64,000 nucleotides of DNA from Leptospira limi (GTDB lineage Bacteria > Spirochaetota > Leptospiria > Leptospirales > Leptospiraceae): the NCBI RefSeq assembly GCF_026151395.1, contig NZ_JAMQPV010000002.1, forward strand, positions 186,001 through 250,000. Reading direction: 5' to 3'. This document shows, one piece after another, positions 45,151 through 53,406 of this stretch. The notes below the pieces were generated by a model, which saw only the letters and a program-made list of their open reading frames with translations, was not told the origin of the DNA and did no database searches. The translations under genes and the position numbers were made by a program. The first letter of the stretch is position 1. Each line of letters begins with the position of its first letter.

Positions 45151-45165
45151 GCAAGATTGGTACCC
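45151..45165 (-). promoter_or_regulatory. Sigma-54-type promoter for amt-glnK
   Basis: On the minus strand the sequence GGGTACCAATCTTGC shows the invariant GG and GC dinucleotides at exact 10-base spacing with TT before the GC, matching TGGCACGN4TTGC at most positions. The predicted start point lies about 30 bases before the amt ATG. A GGTGC half-site for an NtrC-like activator is seen at 45207-45211, but no full dyad. Confidence 0.6.
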
Positions 45166-45400
45166 GATGAGAAAAATCGATTCAAATTGTCCAAAAAAAA
45201 TCAAGTGGTGCCTAAAAACCCTCCAATATGCCTTAAAATCCAATCTGACCATTTAGCAGTGGAAACCAACTTCACTAGAACTCTTACTCAATCTGATGTT
45301 TTCAAAAACAGAATGATTAAATTATAAGCAATCCGCCTTATGAAATAAGATCTGTCCAAAAAAACCATTACAAGCAGACTCCATTCCCCCTCTAATAGGA

Positions 45401-46891
45401 GTGAATTCTGAACGTATCCGTATCTGTAACGACAAACCGATTCGTAACCATAAAACCTATGTCCTCTATTGGATGCAAGCCTACAGACGGTTTGATGCCA
45501 ACCATGCCTTCGAACATGCAGTAAAACTTGCTCGTGAATTAGGTAAAGAACTCATTGTATACGAAGGCCTACGTATGGATTATCCGTGGAATTCAGAACG
45601 AATTCACAAATTTATCTTGGAAGGTATGTATGAGAACCAAACAAGAGCAGACGAACTCGGAATCAATTATTGGCCCTTTGTCGAAACTCCACAAAATTTA
45701 GGAAAAGGTTTACTCAAGGAGATATGCGAGAACGCATGTGTGATCATCACTGATGACTTTCCATGTTTTATCATACCAGAACAAACAGCAAAGTTAGCAC
45801 AAAAGATAGACTGCCAATTACTTTCGGTAGATGGAAATTCGATCATCCCCTTCTCTCGGTTTCAAAAACCAGCAAGTGCAGCAAGAATCCTTCGTTTATG
45901 GATCCATAAAGAATTGAACTCCAATTTTCCGTCTCCCAGTAAACCCATTTGGAAAAAAGAAGACCTAACAAATACCAGAGGCAAAACAAAACCAAATCAA
46001 AAAATTGGACTTCCAAAATCCATCGAACCTATTATAAAAACAATTCCCTTCCAAAACCAAGTTTCCCCCGTGAAAGATGTGAAAGGTGGTCGGAAGGAAG
46101 CCTTGCGATTGTTAGATGTATTTATCAAAAAGAAGTTGGATCTGTATCTTACAAAACGATCAGAACCAAATCGACCCGAACAAACTGCAACCAGTGGGCT
46201 TTCTCCTTATTTACACTTTGGTTGGATTGGTCTGGAAGAAATTTTTTATGCAGTGTTAAAACATAGTTCCAATGGAAAATGGAATCCGGAACGACTGAGC
46301 CATACAAAACCAGGAGACAGAGAAAATTTTTATTCTCCCTCCGTTGCCACCAATCATTTTTTAGATGAACTGGTCACTTGGCGTGACATCGGTTATCTAT
46401 TTTTCTGGAAAGAAAAACCTAACAACATTACACTCGATCATTTGCCAGATTGGGTGAAAACAAATTTCAAAAAACACGAGAAAGATCATCGGGAATTTGT
46501 TTATTCATTAGAACAATTTGAATCTGCAAAAACCCATGATGAAATTTGGAATGCTGCACAAACTGAGCTAGTCCAAACAGGCAGAATGCATAACTATATG
46601 CGCATGTTATGGGGGAAAAAAGTCATAGAATGGACAAAGACTTATGAAGAAGCATTTACAATCTTAGAACACCTCAATAATAAATATGCTTACGATGGTA
46701 GGAATCCAAATTCATACACTGGAATTTTATGGTGTTTTGGACTTTTTGATAGACCATGGTTTCCCGAACGAAATGTATTTGGAAATGTGCGTTTTATGTC
46801 TTCCGATTCAACAAAAAAGAAGTTTAAATTGAATTCCTATATGGAGTATATTGGTGAACTGAGTGGAAAATCCAACTCACTCTTTCCATGA
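45401..46891 (+). CDS. phr: Class II CPD photolyase
   Basis: 496 residues, normal for class II. The N-terminal alpha/beta domain (YVLYWMQAYRRFDANHAFEHAV) binds no obvious antenna residue set. The FAD domain has the class II hallmarks: TSGLSPYLHFGWIG, NHFLDELVTWRDIGYLF, EIWNAAQTELVQTGRMHNYMRMLWGKK and AYDGRNPNSYTGILWCFG. It splits UV-induced cyclobutane pyrimidine dimers using blue light. The start is GTG at 45401 with AGGA immediately adjacent; no ATG fits. First gene of a three-gene DNA-repair-linked operon. Confidence 0.93.
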   Translation: MNSERIRICNDKPIRNHKTYVLYWMQAYRRFDANHAFEHAVKLARELGKELIVYEGLRMDYPWNSERIHKFILEGMYENQTRADELGINYWPFVETPQNLGKGLLKEICENACVIITDDFPCFIIPEQTAKLAQKIDCQLLSVDGNSIIPFSRFQKPASAARILRLWIHKELNSNFPSPSKPIWKKEDLTNTRGKTKPNQKIGLPKSIEPIIKTIPFQNQVSPVKDVKGGRKEALRLLDVFIKKKLDLYLTKRSEPNRPEQTATSGLSPYLHFGWIGLEEIFYAVLKHSSNGKWNPERLSHTKPGDRENFYSPSVATNHFLDELVTWRDIGYLFFWKEKPNNITLDHLPDWVKTNFKKHEKDHREFVYSLEQFESAKTHDEIWNAAQTELVQTGRMHNYMRMLWGKKVIEWTKTYEEAFTILEHLNNKYAYDGRNPNSYTGILWCFGLFDRPWFPERNVFGNVRFMSSDSTKKKFKLNSYMEYIGELSGKSNSLFP

Positions 46892-47172
46892 CAGAACCGA
46901 TCCAACCGATATTTGAAGAGAAAACCAACTTAAAAAGCGAATCGGTTTACGATTATTTTGTAATTTTATTCAATGATTCCATCCATGAGTTTTCGTATGT
47001 TGAAGACTGTTTGATGAAAATATGTTTCAAAACAAAACGAGATGCCAAAAAAATTGCAATGGAAGCTCATTCGAAAGGCAAAGCCATTTGTTTCCAAGGG
47101 AGTATGGAAGAATGTGAAACAGTTGCTGAAAATATGACAAACGCGAATCTCACTGTGAGTTTTGGTGTATGA
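46888..47172 (+). CDS. ClpS-like protein
   Basis: 94 residues. The core (YFVILFNDSIHEFSYVEDCLMKICFKTKRDAKKIAMEAHSKGKAICFQGS, about residues 22-71) aligns with ClpS, the adaptor that delivers N-degron substrates to ClpAP. The key Asn-Asp (FND) and His (EAHSKGKA) of the N-end pocket are present, but the second Asp of the usual NDD is Ser. The usual N-terminal extension is short. It is coupled on both sides by ATGA to the photolyase and AlkD-like genes and lies away from any clp gene, which is odd. Its role could be a repair-linked paralogue or the only ClpS of the cell. Confidence 0.75.
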   Translation: MTEPIQPIFEEKTNLKSESVYDYFVILFNDSIHEFSYVEDCLMKICFKTKRDAKKIAMEAHSKGKAICFQGSMEECETVAENMTNANLTVSFGV

Positions 47173-47894
47173 AAGAGTTAAAAGAAATTTTTTTAGAGGA
47201 ATTATACAAACAAAAAGATTTAGATAAGGCTAAATTTTTCCCTCGGTTTTTTAAGACAGAACCAGGAGAATATGGTGAAGGTGACCAATTCCTTGGTATT
47301 ACTGTGCCAAAACAAAGATTAGTTGCCAAAAAGTATGCACAAAACCTTAGCTTAAATGATTTACAATCCCTGATTGTTTCTCCTTACCACGAGGTACGTT
47401 TCACAACCCTACTCATCCTCATTCAAAAATACCAAACCAAAAAAATAACAGAGATGGAAAAAGATAAAATAGTCAAATTTTATCTAAAAAATACAAAGTA
47501 CATCAATAACTGGGACTTGGTGGATGTAAGTGCCGATAAAATCATAGGTGATTATTATTTTGATAAAAATAATGTGACAATTCACAAACTTAGGAACTCG
47601 AAAGATTTATGGGAAAATCGAATCGCAATACTCAGTACGTTCCATTGGATCAGAAAAGGAAAATTTGAAGAAACACTATCGTTATGTGAACATTTTTTGA
47701 ATCACAAACATGATCTCATCCATAAAGCAACGGGATGGATGTTACGTGAAATCGGCAAACGAGACATACAAACTCTTCGAATGTTTCTCAAAAATCATGC
47801 AACAAAAATGCCTCGTACAATGCTTCGTTATGCGATTGAAAAACTAACCACTTCCGAAAGGAAAAAGTGGTTAGAACTAAAAAAAGAAAACTAA
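47169..47894 (+). CDS. AlkD-like DNA alkylation repair protein
   Basis: 241 residues, normal size for the HEAT-repeat DNA glycosylases AlkC/AlkD. Visible family segments: FFKTEPGEYGEGDQFLGITVPKQR, SPYHEVRFTTLLIL, YINNWDLVDVSADKIIG, LWENRIAILSTFHWI, KATGWMLREIGKRD and MPRTMLRYAIEKL. It would remove alkylated bases such as 3- or 7-methylpurines without base flipping. It completes the photolyase/ClpS-like/AlkD operon. The last four bases overlap the convergent cyclase. Confidence 0.92.
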   Translation: MKELKEIFLEELYKQKDLDKAKFFPRFFKTEPGEYGEGDQFLGITVPKQRLVAKKYAQNLSLNDLQSLIVSPYHEVRFTTLLILIQKYQTKKITEMEKDKIVKFYLKNTKYINNWDLVDVSADKIIGDYYFDKNNVTIHKLRNSKDLWENRIAILSTFHWIRKGKFEETLSLCEHFLNHKHDLIHKATGWMLREIGKRDIQTLRMFLKNHATKMPRTMLRYAIEKLTTSERKKWLELKKEN

Positions 47895-49945
47895 TCTCTA
47901 GGAAGTACTTTTGTTACAAAGTAAACCTTTACAGGTTCTGATTTCCCTTTTAAGTTTAACTCTTTAGTATCTTCAAATTCGATGTATTTTTCTCCGCCAG
48001 CAGCAAGGAAAGCAGCTTCCGATACGGCGACTTTTCCTGGTATTCCATGACTTTCCAGTCTTGCGGCCGTATTCACTGCATCACCAATGACAGTATAATC
48101 CATTCTTTTGACTGATCCAATGTTTCCGACAATCGCTTCCCCAAAATTCACACCAATACGTAATCGGAAAGTTCCTGGTTCTAAACCTAATTGTTCATTG
48201 ATCTCAACCATTTTCTTTTGCATGTCCACTGCACAAGCGATTGCATGATAAGCATCGAGGTCCGTTTGTTTGGGTGCTCCCCAAAATGCCATGATGGCAT
48301 CTCCAATGAATTTATCTAAAGTAGCTGAATAATGAAATATCAAATCCGATAAGGACTCAAATATTGTATTTAAATGGCTTAAAACGACTCCTGGCGGATT
48401 TTTTTCAGCAAATGTTGTAAAACCAACTATATCTGAAAACAAAGTTGCAATGTCTTTCTCTTCGCCACCTAACTTAATATTGTCTGCTACAATCGTTTCC
48501 ATCACTGCTGGTGAAAAATAGCGGGACAACCTTTCTTTTTCTTCCTTTTGTTTTTCTACCATCTTACGTGAATCAATCATGTTTTTCACAATGGACAATG
48601 CAACTGAGATGGTGAAGGCAGCAAATGCATAATCCTTCACAAATGTATGGCTTGGGTACCATTCCCATTGCATTTCCACAAAAATATCATTTAACATGAG
48701 CATTATGAATGCAAAAAAACCAAATGATACCGTTCCCATCGAAGGAACTTTTCTCCCGAGGAACAGAATGTAAAACAAAGCTCCTCCGAGAAGAATTGTA
48801 AAGAAACTCCAATAAAAAAAGTATTTAGATAAAAAAAGTAAATTGGGAGATAATAGAACTACAATTGCGGAAACAATGCCAGCACCATCAATGTATCGAT
48901 TTGTTAACCTGATCCAACCACTCCGAACATGTGCAAATCGTACGATAAAATTAAATAAAAAATGGACAAGTGCAATCCAAGTAACATACTCCAATTTTTT
49001 AATCCAAAAACCATCACTCAATATTGAATAAATGATCTGGCTCTGGAACAATGTATTGAGAGCCATAAAAATAGAACCTAACGAGAAGTATATGGTTGCA
49101 TTTTCGTCATTTCGAAATAAAAACTGCCAATATAAATAAAAACATCCAAGTAAAATGGTCAATACGATGACAAAAATTTTCTTAAAATCATTCCAATACT
49201 CAGCTCGTTCAGAATATTTATAAGAAGAAATATAAAATTTATCATGTGACAAACCAGGACTCAAAGGGTATTTCGCATACACTCGGACAGCCAGTACATT
49301 TGGTTCATCAATTTTTAATAAGTGGAACGGAATTCGATAAAATCTAATTTTATCACTATAAAGAGATTTATCATCTAATTGGGCATTGGTATCAGTATCG
49401 AGAAGTAAACCAGTTCCACCGATGTACTTACCATTCCAATACACTGCATCTGCCTGGCTAATTTGACCAAGCCTTAAGCTTAAATTTCTTGATTTGAATT
49501 TATTTTGAATGTCACTACTCGTGATTGTGATCTCAGTCCGATACCAACCATAACCTTTGTATTTCTCCATATAATCAAAAAAACTTGGGAAATACAATTC
49601 GCCATCACCATCGGTCACCTTGTCCCAACCAGTTTGGATTTGAAAACCAGAAATCCATCCTGTTCGAACCGATTCATCTAAGTTTGGTTGTGCATATGAA
49701 AAAACATGTGCTTTGATTTCACCTTCCTCTTCATCCAGATATAAATCATCCTCTGTGTTTTCCGTCACTCGAGGTGAATCACCAGGTTTGAAACTCCATT
49801 TATGAATTTCCTTTCCGAAGGAAGATTCAGATCTTAAATCTAAGATTTGATTCGTGAGTAATACTTGTCCCGAAACTTGCGAAAAGGAAAAAAGAAGAAT
49901 GAAAGGAAGAACAAACGTGGAAAAGAGTCTTTTCGAAAAAACCAT
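47891..49945 (-). CDS. Adenylate cyclase (class III) with jelly-roll and 7TM sensor region
   Basis: 684 residues from ATG 49945, which begins a signal peptide (VFSKRLFSTFVLPFILLFSF); longer frames extend into the divergent gene without support. Residues about 30-245 form an extracytoplasmic jelly-roll (GYGWYRTEITI, AVYWNGKYIGGTG, VLAVRVYAK). Residues 255-455 hold seven membrane helices, giving a 7TMR-DISM-like receptor. The cyclase domain (about 490-684) has metal Asp residues in LFSDIVGFT and DKFIGDAIMAFWG, the GEAIVGNIGS loop and YTVIGDAVNTAARLE. It should make cAMP in response to an external ligand. Confidence 0.9.
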   Translation of the reverse strand: MVFSKRLFSTFVLPFILLFSFSQVSGQVLLTNQILDLRSESSFGKEIHKWSFKPGDSPRVTENTEDDLYLDEEEGEIKAHVFSYAQPNLDESVRTGWISGFQIQTGWDKVTDGDGELYFPSFFDYMEKYKGYGWYRTEITITSSDIQNKFKSRNLSLRLGQISQADAVYWNGKYIGGTGLLLDTDTNAQLDDKSLYSDKIRFYRIPFHLLKIDEPNVLAVRVYAKYPLSPGLSHDKFYISSYKYSERAEYWNDFKKIFVIVLTILLGCFYLYWQFLFRNDENATIYFSLGSIFMALNTLFQSQIIYSILSDGFWIKKLEYVTWIALVHFLFNFIVRFAHVRSGWIRLTNRYIDGAGIVSAIVVLLSPNLLFLSKYFFYWSFFTILLGGALFYILFLGRKVPSMGTVSFGFFAFIMLMLNDIFVEMQWEWYPSHTFVKDYAFAAFTISVALSIVKNMIDSRKMVEKQKEEKERLSRYFSPAVMETIVADNIKLGGEEKDIATLFSDIVGFTTFAEKNPPGVVLSHLNTIFESLSDLIFHYSATLDKFIGDAIMAFWGAPKQTDLDAYHAIACAVDMQKKMVEINEQLGLEPGTFRLRIGVNFGEAIVGNIGSVKRMDYTVIGDAVNTAARLESHGIPGKVAVSEAAFLAAGGEKYIEFEDTKELNLKGKSEPVKVYFVTKVLPRD

Positions 49946-49991
49946 GTCAGAAATCGTATTCAAAAGAAAAGGAACTGGCAAGTAGAAAACA

Positions 49992-51311
49992 TTGGACAAA
50001 GTCAAAGTAGAAGGACTCAATTCCGACTTTTCGGGAATCGTTACTGCACCTAACGGAAAAAAGGTGGACATTTTTTTTGTCCATCCAGGTGACGAACTTG
50101 TAGTGGAATATGTCAAAAGACGACCACGCCAGAGATCCTTAAAAATCCATGAAATCATCCGAAACCACAACTGGGATTTGGTGAAATGTGATGTGTTTGG
50201 CAATTGTGGTGGTTGTACTGGCCAACACATACCATACGAAACCCAATTGGAGTTAAAATTCCAACCAATCTTACAATTATTCCAAAAAGATTTAGGAATT
50301 TCCTTAAAGCCAATCCCTCAAACAGAAACGTATTCCTACCGTTCGCGGATGGATTTTTCTGTATTTCCAGGTCCTATCATTGGCCAAAGGCAACGAGGCA
50401 ATTTTAGGAAAGTTGTGCCCATCAAACATTGTTCCATCCAATCAGCTTGGGCGAACCAAGCGTTACAGGATGTACAATCTGTTCTCGACCAAATGCCAGA
50501 AGTCATATGGGACAGAAAATCAGAAGTTGGAGGATTAAAATACCTAACCATTCGTAAGGCGCAAAATACCGAGGATGGAATTCTCATTTTTACATTCACT
50601 GAAGGCTACGAAGCAGATCCCAAAATGGAATCCTTTCGAAACTTATGCCTTTCTCAATTGAAACAACCTTCATTGCTTTTTTGTTACAACCGTCCCAAAT
50701 CAGAAGTTTCGGCAGTGGGCCGTCCTGAAATTTTACGTGGAAAAGATAGTTTTACTGAAATGGTCCTTGGCCATCGATTTGAAGTTCCATTTGATTCTTT
50801 TTTCCAACCAAACCCAAATGGATTTTTACCCATCTTAAATTTCATCAAGGAAAGAATGGCAAAGGATCAGTCAACTTTGATTGATTTGTTTTGTGGAAAT
50901 GGTTTCTTTTCCTTGTTATACGGTGAACATTTCCAACATGTTGATGGTTACGAACTCACAGAATCTTCGATCAAAACTGCTTCTCAATTATTCAAAGAAA
51001 TCTACCCAACAAAATCTCATTCCTTCCAAGTGGCCAATTTATTTCTTTCTACAGACGGACTCAAAAAACAAGAAAATGCAAGTTTGATTCTAGACCCTCC
51101 AAGAGCCGGTGCTGGAAAACTAGTGAACCATTGGATCCGGGACTTCGGCCCTGAATTTGTATTCTATGTCTCTTGTAATCCTTATTCACAAAAAGAAGAT
51201 GTGACTTTATTTTTGTCGGCTTACGACTATGTTGATGGAATTTTGATCGATCCTTATCCGCATACACCGCATACGGAATCGGTCCTTTTCTTTCGTAGAA
51301 AACACCAATAA
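49992..51311 (+). CDS. 23S rRNA/tRNA uridine C5-methyltransferase, RlmD/TrmA type
   Basis: 439 residues. N-terminal TRAM-like barrel (1-60). An iron-sulfur motif C-x5-C-x2-C (CDVFGNCGGC) with a later Cys (KHCSIQ) marks the RlmD/RlmCD group. SAM motif I is LIDLFCGNGFFSLL; ILDPPRAGAG holds motif IV and YVSCNPYSQ the catalytic Cys. It methylates a uridine in rRNA or tRNA; the target cannot be told from sequence alone. The best start is TTG at 49992; no ATG occurs for over 100 codons. Divergent from the cyclase. Confidence 0.9.
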   Translation: MDKVKVEGLNSDFSGIVTAPNGKKVDIFFVHPGDELVVEYVKRRPRQRSLKIHEIIRNHNWDLVKCDVFGNCGGCTGQHIPYETQLELKFQPILQLFQKDLGISLKPIPQTETYSYRSRMDFSVFPGPIIGQRQRGNFRKVVPIKHCSIQSAWANQALQDVQSVLDQMPEVIWDRKSEVGGLKYLTIRKAQNTEDGILIFTFTEGYEADPKMESFRNLCLSQLKQPSLLFCYNRPKSEVSAVGRPEILRGKDSFTEMVLGHRFEVPFDSFFQPNPNGFLPILNFIKERMAKDQSTLIDLFCGNGFFSLLYGEHFQHVDGYELTESSIKTASQLFKEIYPTKSHSFQVANLFLSTDGLKKQENASLILDPPRAGAGKLVNHWIRDFGPEFVFYVSCNPYSQKEDVTLFLSAYDYVDGILIDPYPHTPHTESVLFFRRKHQ

Positions 51312-51361
51312 AATCCCTTTATCGATTTTCTCTTTCTTCCGAAAATAGTAGAGAGGGAACT

Positions 51362-52489
51362 ATGAAACAACGGACAGCGATTTTATTTATTTGCATCGTC
51401 ATTTTAGGACAAATCGGATGTGCGAGTGTTATGGTAACGAACTGGGCCCCAGATGAATCCAATTTTAAATCAAGACCCGTAAGAGTTCTTCTTGGTTATG
51501 CGAGTGAAGAAGAAATTTTTAAATCCTCAGGTGAAATCATTGTTAAAGATGCAAACGATCTCACTATCAAAAAAGCATATGATTTTTTATCCTTAAATCC
51601 AACAGCGATCAAAGCACCTATCTCCATTCAAAGTAATTCAGAGTGGGTGGATTACAAAGGTGTGAGTTACCGTGGCAGTATTTTACTAAAACCTATTGAT
51701 GGAAAAGTTCTCATCATCAATTTTGTTCCCGTTGAATTATATTTACTATCTGTTGTACCTTCTGAAGTGAGTGCTTCTTGGCCTAAAGAAGCCTTAAAAG
51801 CACAAGCCATTTGTGCGAGAACGTATGTTGTGAAAGAAATGTTAAATCGAAAAAAACAAGAGTATGATGTGGACACATCAACGAATACTCAAGTTTACAA
51901 AGGTAAAAATAAAGAACATAAAAACACAACGGAAGCTGTATTTGAAACGGAAGGTCTGATCCTCATTCACAAAGGCCAACCAATCCAAAGTTTTTTCCAT
52001 TCGAATGCTGGCGGTTACACGGAAGATCCAGCAAATGTTTGGGGGAATTCTGTTGAATATTTAAAACCAGTTCCTTCTGAATATGATAAGGATGGAGATC
52101 AATATTCTTGGGAAGAAAAATGGAAAACTGATTATGTAAACAATAGCTTACGCGACTTAGGTGTTGGTGATATCCAAGATATCATCGTTGCCAATCGATT
52201 CCCAACTTCCCGTGTGAATGAATTAGAAATTATAGGAACATCTGGAACCAAAAGAATCAAAGCGACTGAATTTCGAAAAAAAATCGGAGCGACAAAACTA
52301 AAATCCACTCGGTTTGGAATTCGAAAAGAAGAGTCTGGTGATTTTTATGTGAAAGGTTTAGGTTCTGGTCATGGTGTGGGAATGTCACAATGGGGAAGTT
52401 TTGCAATGGCAAAAAGTCAATTCAACCACAAAGAAATTTTACAACACTATTTCAAAGGAATTGAATTCGCAAGAATCGTTGCCAGATAA
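51362..52489 (+). CDS. SpoIID/LytB-like lytic transglycosylase lipoprotein
   Basis: 375 residues. Signal peptide ends in LGQIGC with Cys20, so lipid-anchored. The SpoIID core is clear: PSEVSASWPKEALKAQAICARTY with the catalytic Glu, FFHSNAGGYTEDPANVWG, and VKGLGSGHGVGMSQWGSFAMA near the end. The family cleaves glycan strands that lack stem peptides; in non-sporulating bacteria it takes part in wall turnover or division. AGAGAGGGAAC precedes the ATG. Probably a single-gene unit. Confidence 0.92.
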   Translation: MKQRTAILFICIVILGQIGCASVMVTNWAPDESNFKSRPVRVLLGYASEEEIFKSSGEIIVKDANDLTIKKAYDFLSLNPTAIKAPISIQSNSEWVDYKGVSYRGSILLKPIDGKVLIINFVPVELYLLSVVPSEVSASWPKEALKAQAICARTYVVKEMLNRKKQEYDVDTSTNTQVYKGKNKEHKNTTEAVFETEGLILIHKGQPIQSFFHSNAGGYTEDPANVWGNSVEYLKPVPSEYDKDGDQYSWEEKWKTDYVNNSLRDLGVGDIQDIIVANRFPTSRVNELEIIGTSGTKRIKATEFRKKIGATKLKSTRFGIRKEESGDFYVKGLGSGHGVGMSQWGSFAMAKSQFNHKEILQHYFKGIEFARIVAR

Positions 52490-52511
52490 AGCTTAGATTT
52501 TGGTTTCCATC

Positions 52512-52534
52512 GTCAGAAGATTTTAAATTCTGAC
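52512..52534 (+). terminator. Possible terminator hairpin after SpoIID gene
   Basis: GTCAGAA - nine bases - TTCTGAC, a 7-bp perfect stem, followed by only TTT. It could end the SpoIID message or act as a site for the HDOD gene, which starts 17 bases later. Confidence 0.35.
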
Positions 52535-52551
52535 TTTAGGTCCCAAAACTT

Positions 52552-53394
52552 ATGGCAACACTGGAAGAATACTTATCCCAAATCAAAGATCTGACGATTG
52601 TTCCGCCAGTCTTACTTTCCGTACTTTCCCTAGACGATGATAATGAACTTTCCTTTGGTGAATTAGAAAAAAAAGTCCAATCAGACCAGGTCCTTGTCGC
52701 AAGATTATTAAAATTAGCCAATTCTCCTTTTTTCTCCCGAGGAAATCCTGTCGCCAATATGAAACAGGTCATCACTCGTCTCGGATTTAAAACCGTTCGC
52801 AGTATGGTGGCAATGTCTATGACAGACTCTCTGTTTAGCCAGGGGAATTATAAAAAATTCCGTGATGAAGTTTGGGATCATTCCGTTGCAAAAGGAATTT
52901 TTGCTCAAATCCTCTGCGAAGAAAAAAAATTCAAAAAAGAAGCCGAACTTGCCATCACATGTGGACTCATGCAGGATTTGGGTCGAATTGTTTTGAATAC
53001 AATAGATCGCAAAAAATATGTAGAAGTGTTAACAGAATTCCAAACATCAGATGTAAGTCTTATCACGTTGGAAAAAAAAGCATATGGCGTGGACTCGTAT
53101 GAAATGGGAAGTGCAGCAGCTAAACTTTGGAAAATGCCTTCGATTATCATATCTTCCATTGAAGATTTATCAAAACCGATTGCAGAACAAACCTCCCTTG
53201 GTCAAATCATTGGTTTTGCTGGTGTGATTGCCAAACTAACTGGGCATGGAAAACAAGAACCAGAAACGATTCAAAAATTTGAAGAGTACCGAAGTGTTTT
53301 GGGTTTAGAAATTGAAGATATGAAAGTGTATGTAACTACAAAGGATGAAAAACTGAAAACAAACGAATTGTATCAGTTTTGTAGCACTTTATAA
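52552..53394 (+). CDS. HDOD-domain signalling protein
   Basis: 280 residues, one HDOD domain over most of the chain: LSQIKDLTIVPPVLLSVLSL, VLVARLLKLANSPFFSRG, MKQVITRLGFKTVRSMVAMS, GLMQDLGRIVLN and EKKAYGVDSYEMGSAAAKLWKMP. HDOD proteins are catalytically inactive relatives of HD phosphohydrolases that act in regulation and motility. No extra output domain is attached. Convergent with the cyclase gene, 12 bases apart. Confidence 0.9.
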   Translation: MATLEEYLSQIKDLTIVPPVLLSVLSLDDDNELSFGELEKKVQSDQVLVARLLKLANSPFFSRGNPVANMKQVITRLGFKTVRSMVAMSMTDSLFSQGNYKKFRDEVWDHSVAKGIFAQILCEEKKFKKEAELAITCGLMQDLGRIVLNTIDRKKYVEVLTEFQTSDVSLITLEKKAYGVDSYEMGSAAAKLWKMPSIIISSIEDLSKPIAEQTSLGQIIGFAGVIAKLTGHGKQEPETIQKFEEYRSVLGLEIEDMKVYVTTKDEKLKTNELYQFCSTL

Positions 53395-53406
53395 TCTAAA
53401 GTTACT

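Noticed and set aside
45110..45154. TTG start extending Amt by 15 residues
   Set aside because: It would lie upstream of the predicted sigma-54 transcription start, and the ATG at 45109 begins the signal peptide with AAGGAT upstream.
49946..50230. Upstream extension of the 7TM cyclase by 95 residues
   Set aside because: The extension is antisense to the RNA methyltransferase gene, and the ATG at 49945 begins a proper signal peptide.
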